Positions 7,586 to 14,827 of a DNA stretch of 20,308 bases are shown in pieces. How positions within the stretch are numbered: position 1 is the first letter of the stretch; every line of letters starts with the position of its first letter. Source of the DNA: an uncultured Collinsella sp. (GTDB lineage: Bacteria > Actinomycetota > Coriobacteriia > Coriobacteriales > Coriobacteriaceae); assembly GCA_902478365.1 (NCBI GenBank), contig CABSKX010000040.1, positions 1-20,308 of the forward strand, written 5' to 3'. The translations under genes were made by a program, and so were the position numbers. The notes under the pieces were generated by a model. It was not told the origin of the DNA. It searched no databases and saw only the letters and a list, made by a program, of their open reading frames with translations.

Positions 7586-8587
7586 CTACGCCCGCAGGCC
7601 CTTTACGCTGGAACGCTCGACCAACACGCCCGAGACAAGTGTACGGCTTCTGGAGCTCGGGGCTTCCAGACCTGCGACGACCTCGTTAAGCGCACGGACG
7701 CCCAGCTCGCGGTGGCGAAACTTCACCGACGTCAGAATCGAGTTGGGAATCGTCTTGTAGAGCTCATCGTCGAAGCCGATCACGGACACGTCGTCGGGCA
7801 CACTGAGCCCTTTGTCACGTAAAGCCATCATCACGCCGTTTGCCATGCAGTCGTTAGCCGCGAGGACCGCCGTGCAATCGGGTTTATCGGCAAGCACAAG
7901 GCCCGCAGCATAGCCACTATCCGCATTCCAATCGCCTTGCAGAGGCTCGGGCGGCTCAATGCCACGCGCCTCGAGTGCCGCACGCCAACCTTTCATACGG
8001 CACTGGCTCGACAGCGACTCTTTCTTACCAGAGACGAAGTACACATTCTTGTGTCCGCGATTCAAGAAGTACTCGCATGCCATGCGCGCGCCGCCCTCTT
8101 GGTCGTCACTAACGGTGGAGCAGGTAGGATGTTCCATCGACGTGATAATCACCGTCTTGAGGTCTTTCGGCGCCTCAAAGGTATCAAAGTCATCGACCAT
8201 CTGGCGCAGGTTGAAAATCATGCCATCGACGGGAAGCTGCGACATCCTACGTGCCGCTTCGGCAAGGGTCATCTTCTCCCCCGCCCGCTTTTTAATCATC
8301 GTGAGCGCAAAGCCTCGCTCTGCGGCGGCATCGGCGATACCGTCAATCATGTCCACGTTGCCGCCCGACAAGTGGAACAGCACCACGCCGATGCACCCGT
8401 AACGGCCCAACTTGAGTGAACGCGCGGCAAAGTTCGCCCGGAACCCAAGCGCTTCCATGGCAGCATGGACCCTATCGCGTGTCGACTCTCGCACGCTATC
8501 GGGCTCATTGATCACACGCGACACCGTCTTGAGAGAAACACCCGCGGCAATCGCCACATCGTTCATTGAGACATTTTTCTTGTCCAT
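7586..8587 (-). CDS. LacI-family repressor, divergent from lacE of module 3
   Basis: This is a sugar-responsive DNA-binding repressor, 333 residues from the ATG at 8587. The HTH and hinge read MNDVAIAAGVSLKTVSRVIN...RDRVHAAMEALGFRANFAARSL, and the sensor domain has VDGMIFN, LAANDCMANGVMMAL and LSVPDDVSVIGFDDE. A longer frame starting at 8665 adds 26 residues not typical of the family; starting at 8587 puts the HTH at the usual distance, although the nearest GGAG is about 14 bases upstream. It is clearly a paralogue of the repressor at 2490-3518 (same layout, both with GWR...GDW(S/N)ADSGYA), but the recognition helix differs (SLKTVSRVIN versus SRQTVSRVVN). That fits the different palindrome found in its divergent promoter region. 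It probably controls module 3. Confidence 0.9.
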   Translation of the reverse strand: MDKKNVSMNDVAIAAGVSLKTVSRVINEPDSVRESTRDRVHAAMEALGFRANFAARSLKLGRYGCIGVVLFHLSGGNVDMIDGIADAAAERGFALTMIKKRAGEKMTLAEAARRMSQLPVDGMIFNLRQMVDDFDTFEAPKDLKTVIITSMEHPTCSTVSDDQEGGARMACEYFLNRGHKNVYFVSGKKESLSSQCRMKGWRAALEARGIEPPEPLQGDWNADSGYAAGLVLADKPDCTAVLAANDCMANGVMMALRDKGLSVPDDVSVIGFDDELYKTIPNSILTSVKFRHRELGVRALNEVVAGLEAPSSRSRTLVSGVLVERSSVKGLRA

Positions 8588-8669
8588 CGTTGCCACTACT
8601 TCTCCAGTCGGTTTTGCATCGCTTGTTTTTTGCGTTCTAGCATACACTACCTGCCCGACTAACAAATCA

Positions 8670-8684
8670 ACCGTTTACCGGACA
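8670..8684. promoter_or_regulatory. Conserved element upstream of lacI, copy 2
   Basis: ACCGTTTACCGGACA is the partner of the element at 3641-3655, here about 83 bases upstream of the second lacI start. Function unknown. Confidence 0.45.
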
Positions 8685-8733
8685 ATATCGACCGCTCACC
8701 CGTAAATCCTTGTTGCTCTTCCAAAAATGTCTT

Positions 8734-8744
8734 ACGTTGTCATT
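8734..8744. promoter_or_regulatory. Operator half-site upstream of module-3 lacE
   Basis: ACGTTGTCATT repeats the right half of the 24-bp palindrome just downstream, while the matching left half is degenerate. It may be an auxiliary repressor contact. Confidence 0.5.
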
Positions 8745-8746
8745 AA

Positions 8747-8770
8747 CGAAATGACAACGTTGTCATTTCG
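8747..8770. promoter_or_regulatory. Perfect 24-bp palindromic operator of the second LacI
   Basis: CGAAATGACAAC (8747-8758) is followed directly by its exact reverse complement (8759-8770), with a central CG as in LacI-family operators. It lies between the divergent lacI and lacE, about 100 bases upstream of lacE. The right half contains TTGTCA (8760-8765), which could be a -35 with a weak TAAGCA 17 bases on (8783-8788), so binding would block the polymerase. Confidence 0.8.
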
Positions 8771-8871
8771 CAATGCCTTCCTTAAGCAGGAAGGTTTCCG
8801 GGCAGTCCTGACCATCCATCGACGACCAGTTCCATCCACATGCATCGCGCATCAAGTAGCAAAGGAGCTCT

Positions 8872-10650
8872 ATGGACGCCATCGTAAAGATGCTCGAAAA
8901 GCATCAACCGTTCTTTGAGAAGATCTCGAGGAACATCTACCTCCAGGCCATCAAGGACGGATTCCTTGGGTGCATGCCCATTGTCCTCACCTCTTCGATC
9001 TTCCTGTTGATCGCCACCCTTCCTGGCGTAGTCGGCATCACGCTGCCCCAGCCGCTCATCGACTGGTGCAACAAGCTGTACAACTTCACCATGGGCGTCA
9101 TGGGCATCATGGTTGCCGGCACCACCGCCAAGAACTTCACGGCTTCCATGAACCGTCGCATGCCCGCCGGCAAAGTGCTCAACGACGGTTCCACCATGGT
9201 GGCCGCCCAGTGCAGCATGCTGCTGCTCGCAGTCACACAGTTCACCACCAAGTTCAACGGCTCCGAGCTTTCGGTCTTCGACTGCACCAGCATGGGCACA
9301 CGCGGTCTGTTCTCGGCCTATATCGCCGCGTTCATCACCGTATGAGTCTACAAATTCTGCGTCTCGCGCGATCTGACCATTAAGCTGCCCAAGGAGGTTC
9401 CGGGCGCCATCGCTCAGAACTTCCGCGACATCATCCCCTTCGGTGGCGCTGTCATCATCTGCGGCATCATCGATGTCGTCGTGCGCAACCTCATGGGCGT
9501 TCCGTTCTCCGAGCTGCTCATCAAGCTGCTCTCCCCGCTCTTCACTGCGGCAGAAACCTATCCTGGCCTTATCCTTATTCAGGCAGCCACCGCGTTCTTC
9601 TGGTTCATCGGCGTCCACGGCCCCTCGATCGTCCAGCCGGGCATCGACCCCATCCGTCTTGCCAACCAGGCCGAGAACCTGCAGGTTCTGCTGGCCGGTG
9701 GCCACCCCGCCCACTCCCTCACCTTTAACATGTCGCTCGTGGGTGAGTTCGGCGGCACCGGCGCCACGTTCATCGTGCCGCTTCTGCTGATTCTCTTTAT
9801 GAAGTCCAAGCAGCTCAAAGCCGTCGGTAAGGCCTCGATTGTTCCTGTTGCCTTTGCTGTCAACGAGCCGCTGCTCTTTGGCGCGCCGATGATCCTTAAC
9901 CCCTACATGCTCATCCCCTTTGTTGCCGCCGGCTGCGTCAACGTAAGCGTTGCCAAGTTCTTTATCGACAACGTGGGCATGAACGGCTTCTCCTTCGTGG
10001 TGCCTTGGGCTACCCCAGCCCCCATCGGCATCTTCATCACCACGAACTTCCAGCTTATCGCCCTGGTGTTTGTCGCAATCATCATCTTGCTGGACGCCAT
10101 CATCTACCTGCCGTTCTTGAAGGCATACGATAAGCTGCTCTGCGACCAGGAGGCCGAGCGCGCCGCCGAGCTGGGTCTCGAGTCCGATGGTGCTGCCGCC
10201 ATCGCCGCCAGCACCTCTGCTCCCGCTGTCGAGCAGACCACCGCTTCCGTCGAGCCGACCGCCGCTGCCGCCGACAGCAAGCCTGTCGCCGATCAGCCCG
10301 AGCCCGCCGCCGACGCATCCGCTAAGAAGGATGTCGACGGTCTGAAGGTCCTCGTCCTGTGCGCCGGCGCCGGCACCTCTGCCATGCTTGCCAACGCCAT
10401 CAAGGAAGGTGCTGCGCAGACCGGAGAGAACATCGCTTCCTCCGCAGGCGCCTATGGCCAGCACACTGCCATCATGGATCAGTACGACGTTATCGTGCTT
10501 GCCCCGCAGGTTCGTAGCTACTACAACGACATGAAGGCCGACACCGATCGCCTGGGCATTAAGCTGCTCGCTCCCCGCGGTAAGGAATATATCGACCTTA
10601 CCCGCGATCCCGCCGGCGCCATTAAGTGGCTCCGCGAGAACCTCGACTAG
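8872..10650 (+). pseudogene. lacE: PTS lactose-type EIICB with in-frame TGA at codon 158 (module 3)
   Basis: This is a full-length LacE-like EIICB reading frame, broken only by TGA at 9343-9345. The text runs ...YIAAFITV, stop, VYKFCVSRDLTIKLPKEVPG..., in the same frame on both sides, and aligns residue for residue with AFATVNIYAFCIKRDITIKLPKEVPG of module 2, so it is a point nonsense change at one position and not a frameshift. Downstream features are intact: FWFIGVHGPS, FAVNEPLLF, an Ala-rich linker and EIIB with VLVLCAGAGTSAMLANAI (Cys near codon 497). The AAGGAG ribosome site (8862-8867) is 4 bases from ATG. It is cotranscribed with lacG. Ending at 9345 would leave 157 residues, too little for transport. 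It could be a recent null allele, readthrough, or a base error in the assembly. The downstream ATG at 9481 would not restore a full EIIC. Confidence 0.88.
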
Positions 10651-10665
10651 GTTCCTCCCTCTGTT

Positions 10666-10692
10666 GGTGCCCGGATCCCCAGTTCGGGCACC
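10666..10692 (+). terminator. Hairpin between lacE and lacG (module 3)
   Basis: GGTGCCCG (10666-10673) pairs perfectly with CGGGCACC (10685-10692) across an 11-base loop. There is no T tract. It lies 15 bases after the lacE stop and 34 before lacG, the same place as the module-1 hairpin though unrelated in sequence. Confidence 0.65.
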
Positions 10693-10726
10693 TCTCCCTA
10701 TTCGAATCCCACAGAAAGGATGACTC

Positions 10727-12148
10727 ATGACCAACCCCATGCAGTTCCCCGACGGCTTTGTGTTTGGCGGCGCCACCGCCGCTTACCAGGTTGAGGGCGA
10801 GACCCGCACGCACGGCAAGGGCAAAGTGCCCTGGGACGATTTCCTGGCAGCTCAGGGTCGCTTCTCCCCCGATCCCGCAAGCGATTTCTACAACAAGTAC
10901 CCGGTCGATATCGACCTGTGCCAGCGCTTCGGCATCAACGGTATCCGCGTCTCCATCGCTTGGAGCCGCATCTTCCCCAACGGCACTGGCGAGATCAACC
11001 ACGAGGGTGTCGCCTTCTATCATGAGCTTTTCGCCACCTGCAACAAAGCCGGCGTTATCCCCTATGTCACGCTCGATCACTTTGATACGCCCGAGGCCTT
11101 TTACCAGGACGGCGGCGAGGGCTTCCTGACGCGCACGACGATCGACGCCTTTGTCGAGTACGCCAAGTTCTGCTTTGCCGAGTTCACCGAGGTCAAGCAC
11201 TGGTTCACGTTTAACGAGATTCCCGCAACCGCCGAGGGCAGCTTTATCGTCGGCAACTGGCCGCACGGCGAGAAGTATCGCCTGGACAAGGCCTTCCAGC
11301 TCATGCACAACATGATGGTGGCCCACGCCAAGGCTGTCGTCGCCTTCCATGAGGGCGGCTTTGAGGGTGAGATCGGCATTGTCCAGAACCTGGAGCCCAA
11401 GTATCCCCTCGATCCCAACAACGCCGCCGACTGCGAGGCAGCTCGCATGGCCGACGTCATCAACAACCGCTGGGTACTCGACGCCACCTTCCGCGGCCAC
11501 TATGCAGCCGACACCATGGAGGCTGCGACCAAGCTGGCCCATATCGCCGGCGGCGAGCTCGACGTCCGCGACGAGGACATCGCCGCGCTGACCGCCGCGC
11601 TCCCCTACAACGATTGCCTGGGCGTCAACACCTACAAGTGCCAGTTCCTGCGTGCCGCCGAGGGCGAAAACGACATCAACCACAATGGCACCGGCGACAA
11701 GGGCTCCTCGCGCTGGTTCCTCAAGGGCGTGGGCGAGTCATGCGTGCGCGAAGGCGTACCCACCACCGATTGGGACTGGATTATCTATCCCGAGGGTCTC
11801 TACGACCTGCTGCTCCGCATTAAGAACGATTACCCCAACTACAAGAAGATCTACATCACCGAGAACGGCATGGGCTATAAGGACGACTTCGAGGACGGCT
11901 TTATCGACGACGCCCCTCGCATCGACTACATGCGTCAGCATCTCGCATGGATTCTCAAGGCAATCGACGGCGGCGTGAACGTCGACGGTTACTTCGTGTG
12001 GTCGCTGCAGGACCAGTTCTCCTGGACCAACGGCTATAACAAGCGCTACGGCCTGTTCTACATCGACTTCGAGACCCAGGCTCGTTATCCCAAGGCGAGC
12101 GCGTACTGGTACAAGAACGTCGCGGAGACCGGCCTGCTCATGGCCTAG
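10727..12148 (+). CDS. lacG: 6-phospho-beta-galactosidase, GH1 (module 3)
   Basis: This cytoplasmic GH1 enzyme of 473 residues should release galactose-6-phosphate from an imported beta-galactoside. The acid/base is E164 in TFNEIP, the nucleophile is E379 in ITENGMG, and the phosphate-binding residues S432, K439 and Y441 lie in SWTNGYNKRYG with the LacG-type W433. It is much closer to the module-1 copy than to module 2 (shared FGGATAAYQVEGETRTHGKGK at residues 13-33, and WSRIFPNGTGEIN). One difference from the others is TLDHFDTP where they have LHHFD; the second, conserved His is kept. A GAAAGGA ribosome site is 6 bases upstream of ATG. It follows the interrupted lacE, so a null lacE would leave this enzyme dependent on another module's permease. 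Confidence 0.92.
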   Translation: MTNPMQFPDGFVFGGATAAYQVEGETRTHGKGKVPWDDFLAAQGRFSPDPASDFYNKYPVDIDLCQRFGINGIRVSIAWSRIFPNGTGEINHEGVAFYHELFATCNKAGVIPYVTLDHFDTPEAFYQDGGEGFLTRTTIDAFVEYAKFCFAEFTEVKHWFTFNEIPATAEGSFIVGNWPHGEKYRLDKAFQLMHNMMVAHAKAVVAFHEGGFEGEIGIVQNLEPKYPLDPNNAADCEAARMADVINNRWVLDATFRGHYAADTMEAATKLAHIAGGELDVRDEDIAALTAALPYNDCLGVNTYKCQFLRAAEGENDINHNGTGDKGSSRWFLKGVGESCVREGVPTTDWDWIIYPEGLYDLLLRIKNDYPNYKKIYITENGMGYKDDFEDGFIDDAPRIDYMRQHLAWILKAIDGGVNVDGYFVWSLQDQFSWTNGYNKRYGLFYIDFETQARYPKASAYWYKNVAETGLLMA

Positions 12149-12170
12149 TTTCCGCCGCATACCCCCTGTC

Positions 12171-12213
12171 GGCCGCATACGAATCCCTCCACGGGTTCGC
12201 ATGCGGCCTTTTT
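12171..12213 (+). terminator. Intrinsic terminator after lacG (module 3)
   Basis: GGCCGCAT-A-CGAA (12171-12183) pairs with TTCG-C-ATGCGGCC (12196-12208) with one internal mismatch, followed by TTTTTGTTTT. It is a strong rho-independent terminator 22 bases after the stop. Confidence 0.92.
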
Positions 12214-12238
12214 GTTTTGGCTCGGACCTGAGCGGGCC

Positions 12239-12303
12239 GTTTGTCTCAATCTGTAACATCTAGCAGGGATTTTCGGCCCTAGCTGTTACAGATCAAGACA
12301 AAC
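12239..12303. repeat. Dyad repeat, type A, copy 4
   Basis: 20-bp arms (12239-12258 and 12284-12303) with the outer end GTTTGTC/GACAAAC, a second compensated change relative to copies 1 and 2. One mismatch in the arm. The loop AGGGATTTTCGGCC is slightly diverged. Confidence 0.94.
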
Positions 12304-12323
12304 AGAACGCCCGAGCAGAAATA

Positions 12324-12378
12324 TCTCAATCTGTAACACATAGCCCACTTTCGACCGTCTACCTGTTACAGATCGAGA
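12324..12378. repeat. Dyad repeat, type B, copy 3
   Basis: Arms TCTCAATCTGTAACA (12324-12338) and TGTTACAGATCGAGA (12364-12378), with the loop CCCACTTTCGACCGT between ATAG and CTAC. It follows type-A copy 4 by 20 bases. Confidence 0.93.
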
Positions 12379-12433
12379 CAATAAGATAGTCAAATCCGAA
12401 CTTTCCAAGCAGTTATGAACCATGGTTTCCAGT

Positions 12434-12508
12434 TTTCGGTATCACGAACATACTTTCGGTATCATTTAATGATATTATGATATCGAAAGTATGTTCGTGA
12501 TACCGAAA
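12434..12508. promoter_or_regulatory. 25-bp perfect inverted repeat spanning the fic promoter
   Basis: The left arm (12434-12458, starting TTTCGGTATCACG) and right arm (12484-12508, ending CGTGATACCGAAA) are exact reverse complements over 25 bases, separated by 25 AT-rich bases with -10-like text (TATTAT, TATGAT). TTTCGGTATCA occurs again directly after the left arm starts (12453-12463), giving at least three copies of the same half-site. The right arm runs into the ribosome site AAAGGAG (12506-12512), 4 bases before ATG. Probably an autoregulatory operator, with possible folding of the mRNA leader. Confidence 0.8.
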
Positions 12509-12516
12509 GGAGCCGC

Positions 12517-13749
12517 ATGCGCCAGTTCGATTACACCACAGTCCCAGCGGAACTCGAAGCAACTCCAATCACCAACCTCCTCCTCTCGATACGCGAGCAT
12601 AAAGGCCGTCAGCTTGCTCTGAGTCAAGTCAAACCCGAGCTTCTATCGTCCCTAATGGAGGAGGCTAAGATCCAAAGCACCCGATCCTCCAACGGACTTG
12701 AAGGAATTGTTACCACCCAAAAAAGACTCAAAGCGATCATGGCGTATTCCGCTAAGCCAAGCTCCCGCGCAGAGGAAGAAATCGCTGGATACCGAGATGT
12801 GCTGTCGCTTATTCACGAGCAACACGATTCCATTCCCGTAACGCCATCGGTCATTCTGCAGTTGCATCGTGACCTCATGGCGCACACGGCAATCTCGTAT
12901 GGAGGCCATTGGAAAGATGGCGATAACGAAATCGTCTCCATTGACGATCAAGGTAATCGATTTGTGCGCTTTAGGCCCCCTTCGGCTCTAGCAACCCCGG
13001 GACTTATTAAAGAAGCCTGCCAGTCCCTCAACGATGCTTTATCTCGCCAAGTTTGCGATCCCCTCCTTATATCGCTCCGCTTTATCTTCGATTTTGTTAG
13101 CATTCATCCCTTCAACGATGGCAATGGCAGGATGAGTCGGCTCCTTACAACGCTGCTGCTCGAAAAGACTGGATACGACGTTGCGCGTTACATCAGCATC
13201 GAGCGACTTATTGAAGACAACAAGGCGCTCTACTACAACGCCCTCGCTGCAAGCTCCATTGGATGGAATGAAAATCAAAACACCGAAGCACCCTTTATCC
13301 GTTTCATGCTCGGAACAACCCTGGCCGCCTACCGACAGCTCGAGCAGCGTACCTTAATTGAATCAAGCACTCGTCCCATGTCGAAGCAAGCGCGCATCGC
13401 CGTTCTATTTCAACAGAGACCCGGTGTCATTAAGAAATCCGACATCCGATCCAACTGCCCCGATATCAGCGAGGTAACCGTTAAACGAACCCTCGGTCAG
13501 CTTGTTAGTTGCAGCGCAATCGAAAAAACAGGAGCGGGTCGTTCGACGGGCTACATACTCAAAGACGTCCATGCTCTAGAACTATTCTTGCAATCCACAT
13601 TACCCGATAGCGAGGCCGCAATAACAAAAGAGGCTCCAAAGGATAAGCTCCTTGAACGTGTAAACCACGCCGAGGATGAAAGCAGAGAGGGGCTCTATGA
13701 AGACTACGATTCATTCTCAAGGGACATAAAGACGAAATACGGAGTCTAG
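12517..13749 (+). CDS. Fic-domain protein with N-terminal inhibitory helix and C-terminal winged HTH
   Basis: Fic proteins usually transfer AMP (or another phosphate group) onto Ser, Thr or Tyr of a target. Here the core HPFNDGNGRMSR is complete (H197, D201, N203, R205). Residues 58-63, SNGLEG, fit the (S/T)xxxE(G/N) inhibitory motif placed before the Fic core, which makes this a class II, self-inhibited Fic in which E62 would block the ATP site. A VRFRPP flap follows GG-HWKDGDNEIV. The C-terminal part (about 290-370) resembles a winged helix (EVTVKRTLGQLVSCSAIEKTGAGRSTGY), consistent with binding its own promoter repeat. It has 410 residues and no cognate antitoxin gene beside it. The gene is visibly AT-richer with looser codon choice than the lac genes, suggesting transfer. 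Target and physiological role are unknown. Confidence 0.9.
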   Translation: MRQFDYTTVPAELEATPITNLLLSIREHKGRQLALSQVKPELLSSLMEEAKIQSTRSSNGLEGIVTTQKRLKAIMAYSAKPSSRAEEEIAGYRDVLSLIHEQHDSIPVTPSVILQLHRDLMAHTAISYGGHWKDGDNEIVSIDDQGNRFVRFRPPSALATPGLIKEACQSLNDALSRQVCDPLLISLRFIFDFVSIHPFNDGNGRMSRLLTTLLLEKTGYDVARYISIERLIEDNKALYYNALAASSIGWNENQNTEAPFIRFMLGTTLAAYRQLEQRTLIESSTRPMSKQARIAVLFQQRPGVIKKSDIRSNCPDISEVTVKRTLGQLVSCSAIEKTGAGRSTGYILKDVHALELFLQSTLPDSEAAITKEAPKDKLLERVNHAEDESREGLYEDYDSFSRDIKTKYGV

Positions 13750-13813
13750 TCATATCCCAGAATAGCCTCATCCTTGTTGCCCAAAGTTATTTACGCGTCA
13801 TTGTAAAGCGGTA

Positions 13814-13832
13814 CCCCCGCGCCGGCAGGGGG
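13814..13832 (-). terminator. Weak hairpin downstream of the DeoR gene
   Basis: CCCCC (13814-13818) and GGGGG (13828-13832) flank a GC-rich loop containing GCCGGC, just past the 3' end of the minus-strand regulator. There is no clear T tract on that strand (ACCGCTTTACAA follows). No separate terminator is evident for the fic gene. Confidence 0.3.
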
Positions 13833-13856
13833 CAGATGTATCGCTTGCAGCGTTAG

Positions 13857-14621
13857 CTAGCAGATGACCTGCGTATGTTCCTCGATGGCGGCACGATCTT
13901 CGGCGCCGATGCCCGGCTCGCACACCACGGCGTCCAAACTGTCCAGGCGGCAGAAGGTATAGAAGTCGCGCTTGCCGATCTTGCTGGAGTCGGCGATCAA
14001 GTAGCGTGAATCGGCCTTGCTAAAGGCGAGCTGCTGGATGCGGCCCTCGTCCATGTTGGACGTAGATACGTCGCCATCCAGAATGCCGTTGGCACCGATA
14101 AATGCCGCGTCGATGCCCAGCGCGCGCAGGGTATCCTCGGCCGTTGGTCCCACAAAAGCGGCGGTGCGGCGACGGTACATACCGCCCACGAGGCACAGCT
14201 CGCAGTCTTCGCGCGCCTCGAGCAGGCTAAACACCGAAAGCGAATTAGTCACAATGCGCAGGCGAAACGCCGGCAGCATCGAGGCCATCTGCTCCACCGT
14301 AGTACCCGTGCCCAAAAAGATGGTCGAGCCTTCCTCGATAAGCTCCACAGAACGGCGCGCAATCTGCAACTTTTCCTCGGCATGCTTCGTGCGCTTTTCG
14401 CTGTGCGAATACTCATGGCGCAACATAGCGTGCGGGCGACTCTGTGCACTACGGGCTCCACCGTGCACGCGCTCGATCTCGCCTAGGCTCGCGAGCTCCT
14501 CAAGATCGCGACGAATCGTCATGTCCGAGACGCCCAGTGCATCCGAAATCTCCTTGACCGAGACCGTGCCCTGCTCTTCGAGCAGCTGACGAACCCTGTC
14601 CTGTCGCTCTGCCTTAATCAC
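13857..14621 (-). CDS. DeoR/LacR-type transcriptional regulator
   Basis: This is a sugar-phosphate-responsive repressor of the DeoR/GlpR family, 254 residues. The N-terminal HTH reads RQDRVRQLLEEQGTVSVKEISDALGVSDMTIRRDLEEL, then GEIERVHGGARS, and the C-terminal effector domain has GTGTTVEQMA, TNSLSVFSLL, LVGGMYRRRTAAFVGP and GANGI. The start is GTG at 14621, with GAGGA 6 bases upstream. HGGARS, HSEKRTKHAEEK, STSNMDEGRIQQLAFS and SSKIGKRDFYTFC run parallel to LacR, the tagatose-6-phosphate-sensing repressor of Gram-positive lac operons. LacR is my best guess, but similarity to other DeoR members is also good, so I leave the symbol open. It is divergent from galM across about 200 bases and is likely to control it, perhaps together with the lacX-lacC cluster. 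Confidence 0.88.
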   Translation of the reverse strand: MIKAERQDRVRQLLEEQGTVSVKEISDALGVSDMTIRRDLEELASLGEIERVHGGARSAQSRPHAMLRHEYSHSEKRTKHAEEKLQIARRSVELIEEGSTIFLGTGTTVEQMASMLPAFRLRIVTNSLSVFSLLEAREDCELCLVGGMYRRRTAAFVGPTAEDTLRALGIDAAFIGANGILDGDVSTSNMDEGRIQQLAFSKADSRYLIADSSKIGKRDFYTFCRLDSLDAVVCEPGIGAEDRAAIEEHTQVIC

Positions 14622-14827
14622 GATGAATCCTCGCCGTTCTTTGCGCGCATATCATTCAAACAGTAACGAACAAATTGTATCAGACCCGCGCGCGTCAAAA
14701 ATGAATGCCCGCACAGCTCCAATCATCACTTTTTTGAGAAAAATACCCCCTGCTTTAGTGGGGTGTAGTGATAATCTCGCCTGTTCGCGCTACAGTTTGT
14801 CGGGAATACCTCGATGTTAGGAACCAA

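Noticed and set aside
9343..9345. Selenocysteine codon in module-3 lacE
   Set aside because: The position is not Cys in the paralogue, no LacE is known to me as a selenoprotein, and the codon lies at an ordinary membrane position. A nonsense change or base error is simpler.
9342..9345. ATGA overlap as a translational restart within lacE
   Set aside because: The ATG at 9342 opens a different frame from the one encoding the rest of EIIC.
12412..12516. Small antitoxin gene upstream of fic
   Set aside because: The space is filled by the inverted repeat, promoter and ribosome site; no coding frame fits.
14622..14827. Riboswitch or leader in the deoR-galM gap
   Set aside because: Only a short CCCC/GGGG dyad and a lone -10-like box are visible; nothing matches a known riboswitch.
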